From: Pseudorhizobium banfieldiae | GTDB lineage: Bacteria > Pseudomonadota > Alphaproteobacteria > Rhizobiales > Rhizobiaceae | Direction of reading: 5' to 3' | Assembly (NCBI RefSeq): GCF_000967425.1 | Contig: NZ_FO082820.1 | Location: 2,728,001 to 2,792,000 of the forward strand | Length of the DNA stretch: 64,000 bases | Shown here: positions 38,507 to 47,264 of the stretch, piece by piece | Layout of the letters: each line of letters begins with the position of its first letter | Position numbering within the stretch: position 1 is the stretch's first letter | The notes under the pieces: model-generated | Databases searched by the model: none | Seen by the model: only the letters and a program-made list of their open reading frames with translations | What the model was told of the DNA's origin: nothing | Program-made: the position numbers and the translations under genes

Positions 38507-38537
38507 AAAAAGGCCGCCCGACGTCAAGCCGGGCGGC
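38507..38537 (-). terminator. Attenuator-like hairpin between smoE and smoF
   Basis: Eight-bp stem GCCGCCCG/CGGGCGGC, 9-base loop, then five Ts on the minus strand. Located 17 bases past the smoE stop. Partial termination here would give more binding protein than permease. The sugar operon at 1634-1664 has the same device. Confidence 0.65.
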
Positions 38538-38554
38538 AACTGCTCGGGAGGAGC

Positions 38555-39868
38555 TTACTTGATGTAGCCCGCGCGGGTCATCTCGCGGACGGTTGCGGAT
38601 TGCGCCTGGGCCAGCGCATCATCGACGGAACTCTGGCCCGCAACCACTGCCGAGAACAGCTGGCCGACATTCGTGCCGATCGCCTGGAATTCGGGGATCG
38701 CGACGAACTGGCCACCCGTGTAGAGCACCGGCTTCACCGAAGGCTTGGTGATGTCGGCGGCGTTCATGGCGGCAAGAGTGGGTTCTGCGAAGGCGGCAGC
38801 CTTCTTGTATTCCTCGTTCTCATAAAGCGAGGTGCGGGTGCCCGGGGGAACGTTAGCCCAGCCTTCCTTGGAAGCCACGAGCTCGGTGTATTCCTTGCTG
38901 GTTGCCCAGGCGATGAATTTCTGCGCCGCTTCCGCCTTCTGCGAGCTCGCCGGGATGGCAAGGTTCCAGGACCACAGCCAATGGCCATGATTGTCGACGC
39001 CTTCCTTGGACGGGAAGATCGCATAGCCGACCTTGTCGGCAACCGTCGAGTCATTGGGGTTGGAAACGAAGGACGCCGCCACCGTGGCATCAATCCACAT
39101 GCCGCACTTGCCCTGCTGGAAGAGTGTCAGGTTCTCGTTGAAGCCGTTCGATGACGCACCGGCCGGGCCTGCATCCTTCATCAGGTCGACATAGAACTGC
39201 AGAGCTTCCTTCCATTCCGGCTGGTCGAACTGCGGCTGCCAGTTCTCGTCGAACCAGCGTCCGCCGAAGGAATTCGTCAGCGCCGTGATGAAGGCCATGT
39301 TCTCGCCCCAGCCGGCCTTGCCGCGCAGGCAGATGCCGTTGATGTCGGCATCACGATCGGTGATCTTGCGCGCGGCGTCTGCGATGAACTCCCATGTCGG
39401 GCTCTCCGGCATCTCCAGGCCGGCCTTCTCGAAGAGGTCGGTGCGATACATGATCATCGCCGACTCCCCGTAGAAGGGTGCCGCATAGAGCTTCCCATCG
39501 ACGGTGAGGCCGCCACGGATGGCGGGAAGCAGGTCATCGACATCGTAGTTGTCGCCAAGGCCGCTGAGCTCGGTCAGCCAGCCCTGCTTTGCCCAGATCG
39601 GAACTTCGTAGTTGCCGATCGTCATGATATCGTACTGGCCGCCGGAAGTCGCAATATCCGTCGTCACGCGCTCGCGAAGGACGTTTTCCTCCAGCGTCAC
39701 CCATTCGAGCTGGATGTCTGGGTTCTTCGACGTGAAGTCCTCCGTCAGCCCCTGCATGCGGATCATGTCGCCGTTGTTGACGGTTGCGATGGTGAGCGTT
39801 TCGGCCGAAGCCGTGCCGGCGAGAGCCAGCGCCGAGCACGCGCTCAGCAAGATCGTCTTCAAAGTCAT
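38555..39868 (-). CDS. smoE: Polyol ABC transporter substrate-binding protein
   Basis: Family 1 extracellular binding protein of 437 residues. A signal peptide of about 22 residues ends GTASAET. Mature part begins LTIATVNNGDMIRMQGL. Contains the family segment GKCGMWIDATVAASFV. GGGAGGAAGAT precedes the start at 39868. Delivers sorbitol, mannitol or arabitol to SmoFGK. First gene of the transport operon, 144 bases after the smoC-type regulator. Confidence 0.93.
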   Translation of the reverse strand: MTLKTILLSACSALALAGTASAETLTIATVNNGDMIRMQGLTEDFTSKNPDIQLEWVTLEENVLRERVTTDIATSGGQYDIMTIGNYEVPIWAKQGWLTELSGLGDNYDVDDLLPAIRGGLTVDGKLYAAPFYGESAMIMYRTDLFEKAGLEMPESPTWEFIADAARKITDRDADINGICLRGKAGWGENMAFITALTNSFGGRWFDENWQPQFDQPEWKEALQFYVDLMKDAGPAGASSNGFNENLTLFQQGKCGMWIDATVAASFVSNPNDSTVADKVGYAIFPSKEGVDNHGHWLWSWNLAIPASSQKAEAAQKFIAWATSKEYTELVASKEGWANVPPGTRTSLYENEEYKKAAAFAEPTLAAMNAADITKPSVKPVLYTGGQFVAIPEFQAIGTNVGQLFSAVVAGQSSVDDALAQAQSATVREMTRAGYIK

Positions 39869-39902
39869 ATCTTCCTCCCGAAGATTGAAACGAGCATTCG
39901 CT

Positions 39903-39944
39903 TTGCCCATGGGCAATTACTCATCGATCAGGCAGCGAAGTCAA
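39903..39944 (-). promoter_or_regulatory. smoE promoter region with 14-bp palindromic operator
   Basis: TTGCCCATGGGCAA (39903-39916) is a perfect palindrome 35 bases upstream of the smoE ATG. Upstream, on the minus strand, TTGACT (39939-39944) is a possible -35; the -10 is unclear (AGTAAT/TAATTG at 18-19 bases). The palindrome would cover the transcription start, a suitable place for the SorC-type regulator next door. Confidence 0.5.
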
Positions 39945-40012
39945 TTCGGATTCCGTGCTGCACCGCAACGAAGATACGCAAGTGAATGAAAATCCGAAAA
40001 GATTTCTGCTCG

Positions 40013-40963
40013 TCAGCCGAGCAATTGCTCGGCAGTCTTCTCATCCGTGATCAAACCGTTGATCAACCGGCCCCTCAAGGCCGCCTTGATCGCCGTGAGC
40101 TTTCGAACTCCCTGTGCCAATCCGATGACGCAGCAGGTTTCTATAGAGGGGATAGGGACGCTGGCGACGCGATCATTGATCGAGTCGGATAGAAGGCGGC
40201 CTTCGTGATCGTACATCCAGCCGCATATTTCCCCGGCGGCTCCTTCCCCTACGAGGTTCTCCATTTCCTCACGCCCGAGGAACCCGTCGACGCAGAGCGG
40301 CCCCTCCGGGCCGAGTTCGCCAATGCCGACGAAGGTGACGCCCGCCTGCGCGCCCAGCGCAAGAGTGGATCGCACCAGCGCCTGCTCATGAAGCGTTTCG
40401 CGTTCTTCCGGTGATGAGCAAAGAACGGGCAAGGGCATGGGGAAATGCCGTGACTTGATCGCGTCGGCCATGGAGAAGATGACATTGTAGTAGGCCGCCG
40501 AACCGTCGGGTCCGATATTTCCCGTCAACGAAACGATCCGATGCTGGGGGCAGTCCATCGGCGGCAACTGGTCGACGGCAGCCTTCAACGTACGGCCCGT
40601 GCCGATCGCCAGGATGGTGGGTTCCTGACGCTTCAGCCAGCGCTCGATCTCCGCGGCACCGGCCTCGGCGATGCCAACCGTGGTGGAACTTCCCATCGGG
40701 TCGCTGGGTACGACCTCGACCTGACGAAGGCCGAACCTGCGCTTGAGCGCTTCGCCGCGTTCCAGACAGGCGGCAATCGGATGGTCTAGGCGAACCTTGA
40801 TGAGCCGTTCGGCAACGGCGAGAGAAACCAGTCGCTGCGCCGACTGCCGGGAAATTCCCATGGCCGCGGCAATCTCGTCCTGCGTGCGACCCGCCACGTA
40901 ATAGAGCCAACCAGCCCTTGCCGCATCATCCAGCCGCCCGTGCACATCGGACCGTCTCGCCAC
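40013..40963 (-). CDS. SorC/DeoR-type regulator of the polyol operon
   Basis: A 316-residue regulator. Helix-turn-helix about residues 27-50 (TQDEIAAAMGISRQSAQRLV), then the sugar-binding SorC domain (AIGTGRTLKAAVDQLP, IVSLTGNIGPDGSAA, GELGPEGPLCVDGFL). Same family as the protein at 25473-26453. It is upstream and co-directional with smoEFGK-mtlK, corresponding in position to smoC of other rhizobia. The 3' end contains an 18-bp palindrome overlapping the last codons. Confidence 0.9.
   Translation of the reverse strand: MARRSDVHGRLDDAARAGWLYYVAGRTQDEIAAAMGISRQSAQRLVSLAVAERLIKVRLDHPIAACLERGEALKRRFGLRQVEVVPSDPMGSSTTVGIAEAGAAEIERWLKRQEPTILAIGTGRTLKAAVDQLPPMDCPQHRIVSLTGNIGPDGSAAYYNVIFSMADAIKSRHFPMPLPVLCSSPEERETLHEQALVRSTLALGAQAGVTFVGIGELGPEGPLCVDGFLGREEMENLVGEGAAGEICGWMYDHEGRLLSDSINDRVASVPIPSIETCCVIGLAQGVRKLTAIKAALRGRLINGLITDEKTAEQLLG
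40016..40033. promoter_or_regulatory. 18-bp perfect palindrome at the 3' end of the SorC-type gene
   Basis: Bases 40016-40033 (core GAGCAATTGCTC) are fully self-complementary with no loop, so they fit a protein-binding site better than a hairpin. They lie within the last codons of the regulator, about 150 bases upstream of smoE. Confidence 0.35.
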
Positions 40964-41039
40964 TATCCACTCCTCCCCGCCGCAATCAATGCTTCCATGT
41001 TTGCCGATCCCCCGCCAAACGGCAAGGAGAGACCCGCCG

Positions 41040-42887
41040 TCAGGGAACCTGCACCAGGTGTCCGTGCGAAACCTCCCTGTAGTGTCGGGCCGGCGGCACG
41101 TAGTCCACCGGGCGGATCGGGCTCTTGATCTCGTCGGTGGATATGTTTCGCTTGAGACCCCGCCGAGAAGGATCGGGGATCGGCACTGCCGCCATCAGCT
41201 TGCGCGTATAGGGATGCTGCGGGTTTTCAAAGACGGCGGCTCGGGGGCCTATCTCGACGATCTCGCCGAGATACATCACGGCTACCCTGTGACTGACCCG
41301 TTCGACGACGGCCATGTCGTGGCTGATGAACAGGTAGGCCAGCTTCAGGCTCTGCTGCAGGTCGAGCAACAGGTTGCAGACCTGCGCCTTGATGGAGACA
41401 TCGAGCGCCGAAACCGCCTCATCCGCGACGATTACCTTGGGATCGAGCATCAGCGCCCGCGCAATCGCGATGCGCTGCCTCTGCCCGCCGGAGAATTCGT
41501 GCGGGAAGCGCCGCATCATGTCGGCCGAAAGCCCCACCTTCTCGAGAAGATCCGCCGCCTTGTCGCGCGCCTGCTGCTTCGAACCCAGGCTGTGCTCGAG
41601 ATAGGGCTCCATGACCGCCGAGCCAATACTCATGCGCGGATTGAGGCTCGCGAAGGGATCCTGGAAAACCATCTGGATCGACCGCCGCATGGTCCGCAGC
41701 GCGTGCTTGTCGAGGCTCATCACATCGAACCCGTCAATCATGATCTGGCCGCTCGTGGGGGTGATCAGCCGCGTGATCGATCTTCCGGTGGTGGACTTGC
41801 CGCAACCGGACTCGCCGACCAGCGACAGCGTCTCGCCCTCGAAGAGATCGAAGGATACCTTCTCGACCGCATGGACGGCGCCTGTCTTGCGGCCGAAAAG
41901 CCCGGAATGGATATCGAAACGGGTGGTGAGGTCGCGCACCTGGAGGATCGGCGTCTTGCGACGCGAGACGGTGTCGGTCACGTCGACCTGGATCTGCTGC
42001 TCTCCCGTCTTCACGTCGATGAGCGGAAACCGTTGCGGGAGCGTCCGCTGCACCATGGAACCGAGACGCGGTACGGCCGAAAGCAGCGCTCGGGTATAGG
42101 GGTGCTGGCCTCGATGGAATATGTCGCCGGTCGCGCCGGACTCCACCACTTCGCCACGGAACATGACCATGGTCCGGTCCGCGACTTCGGCAACGACACC
42201 CATGTCATGGGTGATGAACAGGACGGACATCCCCTCCTCGTCCTGCAGTGTCTTGATGAGATCGAGGATCTGGCCCTGGATGGTCACGTCCAGCGCCGTC
42301 GTCGGCTCGTCGGCAATGAGCAGCTTCGGCTTCGACGCCAGCGCCATCGCGATCATCACGCGCTGGCGCATGCCTCCCGAGAACTGGTGCGGAAACTCGT
42401 CGTACCGATTCTTCGCGTTCGGGATTCGCACCTTCTCCAGCAGCCGGATGACCTCGGACTTCGCCTCCGCCCTGCTGATGTCCCTGTGGACCGTCAGTGC
42501 CTCGGCGATCTGCTTGCCGATCGGAAAGATCGGGTTGAGGGAGGTCATCGGCTCCTGGAAGATCATCGAGATCTCGTTGCCGCGAACCTGCCGCATCTGC
42601 TCGTCAGGCAGCGTCAACAGTTCACGGTTCTCGAGCCGGACGCTGCCCTCGATCCGGCTCGAGGCCTTCGGCAGAAGGCGCATGATCGACAGCGAGGTGA
42701 CGCTCTTGCCTGATCCGGATTCGCCGACGATGGCCACCGTCTCCCGCGCACCAACGTCGAAGGAGACGTTGCGGACAACGGTGTGCCAGCGGTTCTCGAC
42801 CTTGAATGAGGTACTGAGGTCACGCACCGAAAGCACCGTCCCGGCCGGTTCACCGGTTGCTTCCGTGGAGGTTTCCGCGAGAGACAT
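41040..42887 (-). CDS. Peptide ABC transporter, fused double ATP-binding protein
   Basis: A 615-residue fusion of OppD-like and OppF-like ATPases. First domain: Walker A GESGSGKSV, signature FSGGMRQR, Walker B LLIADEPTTALD. Second domain (from about residue 315): [29 protein letters not shown]. Oligopeptide-binding C-terminal extensions follow each (RHPYTR-like segments GQHPYTRALLSAVP and PQHPYTRKLMAAVP). AGGGAGAGTGG precedes the start. It is co-directional with the M20 hydrolase and opposite to the binding protein and permeases at 44398-48180, for which it is the only nearby ATPase. Confidence 0.93.
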   Translation of the reverse strand: MSLAETSTEATGEPAGTVLSVRDLSTSFKVENRWHTVVRNVSFDVGARETVAIVGESGSGKSVTSLSIMRLLPKASSRIEGSVRLENRELLTLPDEQMRQVRGNEISMIFQEPMTSLNPIFPIGKQIAEALTVHRDISRAEAKSEVIRLLEKVRIPNAKNRYDEFPHQFSGGMRQRVMIAMALASKPKLLIADEPTTALDVTIQGQILDLIKTLQDEEGMSVLFITHDMGVVAEVADRTMVMFRGEVVESGATGDIFHRGQHPYTRALLSAVPRLGSMVQRTLPQRFPLIDVKTGEQQIQVDVTDTVSRRKTPILQVRDLTTRFDIHSGLFGRKTGAVHAVEKVSFDLFEGETLSLVGESGCGKSTTGRSITRLITPTSGQIMIDGFDVMSLDKHALRTMRRSIQMVFQDPFASLNPRMSIGSAVMEPYLEHSLGSKQQARDKAADLLEKVGLSADMMRRFPHEFSGGQRQRIAIARALMLDPKVIVADEAVSALDVSIKAQVCNLLLDLQQSLKLAYLFISHDMAVVERVSHRVAVMYLGEIVEIGPRAAVFENPQHPYTRKLMAAVPIPDPSRRGLKRNISTDEIKSPIRPVDYVPPARHYREVSHGHLVQVP

Positions 42888-42916
42888 TCCACTCTCCCTG
42901 TCAAGGGGTTGCGACG

Positions 42917-44080
42917 TCAGGCGGCCAGCGCCGTCTCGGCAAGGTTGACCCAGTAGCTGATGCCGTAGGGGAGCGCCTCGTCGTTGAAGTCGTAGGCCGG
43001 ATTGTGGAGGTTGGCAGTATCGCCGTTGCCGATGAAGATAAACGCGCCCGGCCTCCGCTCAAGCATGTAGGAAAAGTCTTCGGCACCCATGTGCGGCGCC
43101 ATGTCCGTGTCAACGGAGCCTGGCCCGCCGACCTTTGCGGCGATCCCGGTTGCGAACTCCGTTTCCGCCTCGTGGTTGAAGGTCACCGGATAGCCGCGGC
43201 GGTAGGCGATATCGGCCGTTGCACCATGCGCAAGCGCCGTCGCCTGCACCAGTTCCTTCAGCCGCTTCTCTGCGAAATCCCGCGTCTCGGGCAGAAGCGT
43301 GCGCACTGTCCCGCCCAGCTTGACGGTATCGGGGATGACATTGTTGGCATCCCCGCCATGGATGGAGGCGACGGTGACTACGAGCGACTTCAGCGGATCG
43401 GTCTGCCGGGACACGATCGACTGCAAGGCCACCACGATATGACCAGCCGTCAGCACCGGATCGACGGAAAGATGGGGTTGGGCCGCATGGCTGCCGCGCC
43501 CGGTGACGGTGATTTCAAATGTATCGGCCGCAGCCATGACCGATCCCTTGCGGATCGCAAACTGCCCGAGCGGCAGGCCGGGCGAGTTGTGCATCCCGTA
43601 GACCTGGCTGATGTTGTGCTTATCGAGGAAGCCATCCTCGACCATGGCGAGCGCTCCCGCGCCGCCCTCTTCCGCAGGCTGGAAGATCACTGCCACGGAG
43701 CCCCTGAAGTTGCGGGTTTCTGCCAGATATTGTGCCGCCCCAAGGAGCATGGCGGTATGGCCATCATGGCCGCAGGAATGTGCCTTTCCCGGCGTCTTCG
43801 ATGTCCATGGCTTGCCGCTCGTCTCCAGGATCGGTAGCGCATCCATGTCGGCTCGGAAACCGATTACGTTTCCCTCGCCGTGACGTCCCTTGATGATGCC
43901 GACGACGCCCGTGCGGCCGATACCGGTCTCGACGACATCACACCCGAAGGACCGGAGCTTGTCAGCGACAAACGCTGCCGTCTGGTGCACGTCGTAGAGG
44001 ATCTCCGGGTGCTCGTGCAGATGACGCCGCCAACCCGCAACGACTTCCTGCATTTCAGCGGCGCGATTGAGGACAGGCAT
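42917..44080 (-). CDS. M20 family amidohydrolase (hippurate hydrolase-like)
   Basis: Metal-dependent amidohydrolase of 387 residues, typical of HipO/AbgA-like enzymes. Segments: RRHLHEHPE, VIGFRADMDALPI, SCGHDGHTAMLLGAA (metal Cys/His), FQPAEEGGAGA (catalytic Glu pair), and MGAEDFSYML. No signal peptide, so it acts in the cytoplasm. The start at 44080 is chosen; a frame runs further upstream without a ribosome site. Next to a peptide importer, so it likely splits an imported N-acyl or peptide substrate. Confidence 0.92.
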   Translation of the reverse strand: MPVLNRAAEMQEVVAGWRRHLHEHPEILYDVHQTAAFVADKLRSFGCDVVETGIGRTGVVGIIKGRHGEGNVIGFRADMDALPILETSGKPWTSKTPGKAHSCGHDGHTAMLLGAAQYLAETRNFRGSVAVIFQPAEEGGAGALAMVEDGFLDKHNISQVYGMHNSPGLPLGQFAIRKGSVMAAADTFEITVTGRGSHAAQPHLSVDPVLTAGHIVVALQSIVSRQTDPLKSLVVTVASIHGGDANNVIPDTVKLGGTVRTLLPETRDFAEKRLKELVQATALAHGATADIAYRRGYPVTFNHEAETEFATGIAAKVGGPGSVDTDMAPHMGAEDFSYMLERRPGAFIFIGNGDTANLHNPAYDFNDEALPYGISYWVNLAETALAA

Positions 44081-44397
44081 GCATACCCCGTTCTTGTTGT
44101 GACCATTTCCACCGTTCGTGGTGGATACTGTGCAGCCAGACCGGGTCTTGGCAAGCGCCAATTTTCGCGCTTGAACGCAAAATAGGCCTATGCTTAGATG
44201 GCCCAAAATTTGGTCAGGCACAACTGGGAGTGCATGACCAGCCACGCGACCATCAGCTCTACCTCAAGGAGGATATGAGACCGCCGTCTGCGAAACCAAC
44301 AACTTATAAGAGCGAATTTGCAGCGGCAGTGATACCGGCCGGGAACTGGCGGCCGTACCCATCACAACCCTAACGATAAACATAAGGGGACAGCAGC
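44081..44397. promoter_or_regulatory. Divergent intergenic region, no gene seen
   Basis: This 317-bp gap separates the leftward M20/ATPase genes from the rightward binding-protein/permease genes. No convincing ORF or RNA was found. It is relatively AT-rich in the centre (44160-44220). It holds a 10-bp near-perfect inverted repeat (44211-44240) and must contain promoters for both arms. AAGGGGACAGC is the ribosome site for the gene at 44398. Confidence 0.6.
44211..44240. promoter_or_regulatory. Inverted repeat, candidate operator of the peptide transporter
   Basis: TGGTCAGGCA (44211-44220) and TGCATGACCA (44231-44240) pair at 9 of 10 positions across a 10-base spacer. Arm centres are 20 bp apart, two helical turns, as for a dimeric regulator binding one DNA face. 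No regulator gene is adjacent. Confidence 0.4.
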
Positions 44398-46107
44398 ATG
44401 AAGACCTTCAATACCCTGCTTGCGGGGACTGTAGCATGCTTGGCACTTTCGACATCGCTTGCCCATGCCGAGCGAGGCGCCGACGGTGAGCTCAAGATCC
44501 TGTTCTGGCAGGCAGTGTCCACCATGAACCCCTTCCTGTCGGCAGGCACCAAGGAAGTCTATGCCTCGTCGATGGTGATCGAGCCGCTGGCCCGCTATGA
44601 CGAGAAGGGCGAGCTCGTTCCTTGGCTCGTGACGGAGATCCCGACGGTAGAGAACGGCGGCATTTCAGAAGATCTACTCAGCATGACATGGAAGCTGATG
44701 CCTGACCTGAAGTGGTCGGACGGCTCTGCCTTCACGGCCGACGATGTCGTCTTCACCTGGAAATACTGCACGGCGCCAGATGGCGGTTGCGCCCAGCGCG
44801 CCCAGTATGAAGGGGTGAAGAACGTCGAAGCGGTCGATCCTCAGACCGTGAAGGTGACCTTCGAAGAACCGAAGCCTTATCCCTACAGCGCCTTTGTCGG
44901 CGCCCAGTCACCCATCATCCAGGCCGCGCAGTTCAAGGATTGCCTTGGAGCCAAAGCCCCCGGCTGCACGGACGCCAACTTCAAGCCCGTCGGCACCGGT
45001 CCCTTCGTCGTCACGGACTTCAAGCCAAACGACGTGATCACGTTCGAAGCCAACTCGAATTATCGCGATCCGGACAAGCCGGCCTTTGCTTCCGTAACCT
45101 TGAAGGGCGGCGGCGATGCGGCCTCGGCCGCGCGCGCCGTGCTCGAAACCGGCGAGTTTGACTATGCCTGGAATGCTCAGGTCGAACCGGAGGTGCTGGA
45201 GGCGATGATGGCTGCCGGCAAGGGCCGACTGGAGATATCCTTCGGCACCCAGGTCGAGCGCATCAACATCAACTTCACCAATCCGGATCCAGCTCTTGGC
45301 GACAAGCGCTCGACGACGGAAGCCGGTCCGCATCCGTCGTTGAGCGATCCCGCCGTCCGCCGCGCGCTGTCGCTGGCGATCGACCGCGACATCATCGTCG
45401 AAGCGGGCTACGGTCAGTCGGGCAAGCCCACCTGCAACATCGTGCCGGCGCCCGAAGCAGTCGCCTCCACCAAGAATGACAGCTGGTGCCTGAAGCAGGA
45501 TATCGAAGCGGCCAACAAGCTGCTCGACGATGCCGGCTGGGCCCGCGGTCCCGATGGCATCCGCGCCAAGGATGGCGTACGCCTCTCCTTCCTCTACCAG
45601 ACCTCCACGAACTCGGTCCGTCAGGCGACGCAGGAACTGGTCAAGGCGATGTGGGCGGAGATCGGCGTCGATGCGGAACTCCGCAATGCCAGCGCCTCGG
45701 TCTTCTTCGGCGGCGACCCGGCAAGCCCCGATACCTTCCAGAAGTTCTATGCCGACGTCGAAATGTACACCAACAACTTCGACGGAACCGATCCGGAGAA
45801 ATATCTGGCAGAGTGGCTGTGCGACAAGATGCCGTCGCCCGAGAATGGCTGGCAGGGTCAGAACATCCCCCGCTACTGCAATCCCGAGTACGACAAGTTC
45901 GTAGGCGAACTGTCCCGGACATCGGATCTCGACAAGCGGGCGGAACTTGCCAAGCAGCTCAACGACATGCTGACCGAAGAAGGCGCCCATATTCCGCTTG
46001 TCCATCGCGGCGACCAGTCGTCATTCGCGGTTACCCTGGACGGCATCCTCATGAATTCCTGGGACTCCCAGGTCTGGAACATCGCCGACTGGCATCGCAA
46101 GAAGTAA
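44398..46107 (+). CDS. Peptide ABC transporter substrate-binding protein (family 5)
   Basis: Periplasmic SBP_bac_5 protein of 569 residues. Signal peptide of about 24 residues ends SLAHAE. Family segments: WKLMPDLKWSDGSAFTADDV, GTGPFVVTDF, DPAVRRALSLAIDRDII, and EEGAHIPLVH. Cysteines occur in pairs (YCTAPDGGC, DCLGAKAPGC), possibly forming disulfides. Peptide, opine or related ligand; unknown. First gene of a three-gene arm with two permeases. Confidence 0.93.
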   Translation: MKTFNTLLAGTVACLALSTSLAHAERGADGELKILFWQAVSTMNPFLSAGTKEVYASSMVIEPLARYDEKGELVPWLVTEIPTVENGGISEDLLSMTWKLMPDLKWSDGSAFTADDVVFTWKYCTAPDGGCAQRAQYEGVKNVEAVDPQTVKVTFEEPKPYPYSAFVGAQSPIIQAAQFKDCLGAKAPGCTDANFKPVGTGPFVVTDFKPNDVITFEANSNYRDPDKPAFASVTLKGGGDAASAARAVLETGEFDYAWNAQVEPEVLEAMMAAGKGRLEISFGTQVERININFTNPDPALGDKRSTTEAGPHPSLSDPAVRRALSLAIDRDIIVEAGYGQSGKPTCNIVPAPEAVASTKNDSWCLKQDIEAANKLLDDAGWARGPDGIRAKDGVRLSFLYQTSTNSVRQATQELVKAMWAEIGVDAELRNASASVFFGGDPASPDTFQKFYADVEMYTNNFDGTDPEKYLAEWLCDKMPSPENGWQGQNIPRYCNPEYDKFVGELSRTSDLDKRAELAKQLNDMLTEEGAHIPLVHRGDQSSFAVTLDGILMNSWDSQVWNIADWHRKK

Positions 46108-46113
46108 GGAGCA

Positions 46114-46140
46114 GCCGGGGTTTGCAGCATGAGCCCCGGC
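46114..46140 (+). terminator. Hairpin after the binding-protein gene
   Basis: GCCGGGG/CCCCGGC, 7-bp stem and 13-base loop, 6 bases past the stop. No T-run follows, so it more likely protects the mRNA 3' end or attenuates than terminates. Confidence 0.35.
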
Positions 46141-46253
46141 ATCCCTTCTGCGCTGGCACATCGCCGGAGCGCCCCGGCGATGGTCGCAGTTTCAGAAACC
46201 TGCAGCCTTGAAGACCCCGAAGCGGGCACCAAGCTGCAGTCCGGGGAACATCG

Positions 46254-47264
46254 ATGTTCACATACACGCTGCGGCGATTGTTGTTTGCGATCCCGACCCT
46301 GCTGGTCATCAGCTTCGTCATCTTTGCGCTGCTCGACCTTGCACCGAACGACCCGACGGGCGACCTGCCACTCACCATCCCGCCGGAAGTCCGCGAGCAA
46401 ATCCGCGCCTCGCTCGGCCTCGACCAGCCCTTCCTTGTTCGCTACCTCCGCTGGCTGCAGCAGTTCTTCATCAACGAACCGCTGAACATCCTGGAAAGCA
46501 TCACCGGCTGGCAGTTCGGCGATGGCGAGCGCATGCGCGTCCTTTCATGGGCGACGCGAAGCCCGGTCGTCGATCTCATCGTCCAGCGCCTGCCGCAGAC
46601 CCTCTGGGTGGTCGGCCTCGCCTATCTCTTCGGCATACTGATCGCCATTCCGATCGGCGTGATCTCCGCCTACAAGCAGTATTCCATCTTCGACCAGATC
46701 GGCACCTTCGTCTCCATGGTCGGCTATTCCGTGCCGACCTTCTTCACCGGCGTCCTGCTGATCGTCATCTTCTCCTCCTACCTGCAGTGGTTTCCCTCCG
46801 TCTACGACACCAATCTCCGGGTCACGGACTTCTCAAGCTTCGTCGCGCAGATGCGGCAGATGGCGCTGCCGGTCGCCGTACTGGCGCTCTACAACGCCTC
46901 CCAGATCGCCCGCTTCGTCCGCGCCTCGATGCTGGACAACCTGCATCAGGACTACGTGCGCACTGCCCGCGCCAAGGGCGTGAAGGAAAAGGCGGTTCTG
47001 CTTGTACACGTGCTCCGCAACAGCCTGATACCCGTAGTGACGGTCATTGCGCTCGGCGTGCCGACCATCTTCTCCGGCGCCATCATCACCGAACAGATCT
47101 TCCGCGTGAACGGCCTCGGCCAGTTGCTGATCATCGCCATCCAGGGCGCAGACATTCCGCTGGTCCAGACCCTGACCTTCATCTTCGCGGTGCTGATCGT
47201 CCTCTTCAACCTGATTGCCGATGTGCTTTACGGCATTCTCGACCCGAGGATCCGGTATGACTGA
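46254..47264 (+). CDS. Peptide ABC transporter permease (DppB type)
   Basis: A 336-residue inner-membrane permease with about six helices. N-terminal YTLRRLLFAIPTLLVISFVIF, EAA-loop region DYVRTARAKGVKEKAVLLVH, and VFRVNGLG-type end (seen as IFRVNGLGQLLI) are standard for DppB/OppB. Overlaps the next permease by 8 bases. Forms the channel with it. Confidence 0.94.
   Translation: MFTYTLRRLLFAIPTLLVISFVIFALLDLAPNDPTGDLPLTIPPEVREQIRASLGLDQPFLVRYLRWLQQFFINEPLNILESITGWQFGDGERMRVLSWATRSPVVDLIVQRLPQTLWVVGLAYLFGILIAIPIGVISAYKQYSIFDQIGTFVSMVGYSVPTFFTGVLLIVIFSSYLQWFPSVYDTNLRVTDFSSFVAQMRQMALPVAVLALYNASQIARFVRASMLDNLHQDYVRTARAKGVKEKAVLLVHVLRNSLIPVVTVIALGVPTIFSGAIITEQIFRVNGLGQLLIIAIQGADIPLVQTLTFIFAVLIVLFNLIADVLYGILDPRIRYD

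Noticed and set aside
44342..44365. GGAAC at 44342 before the peptide-binding protein as an EcfG promoter
   Set aside because: No TT at 18 or 19 bases downstream.
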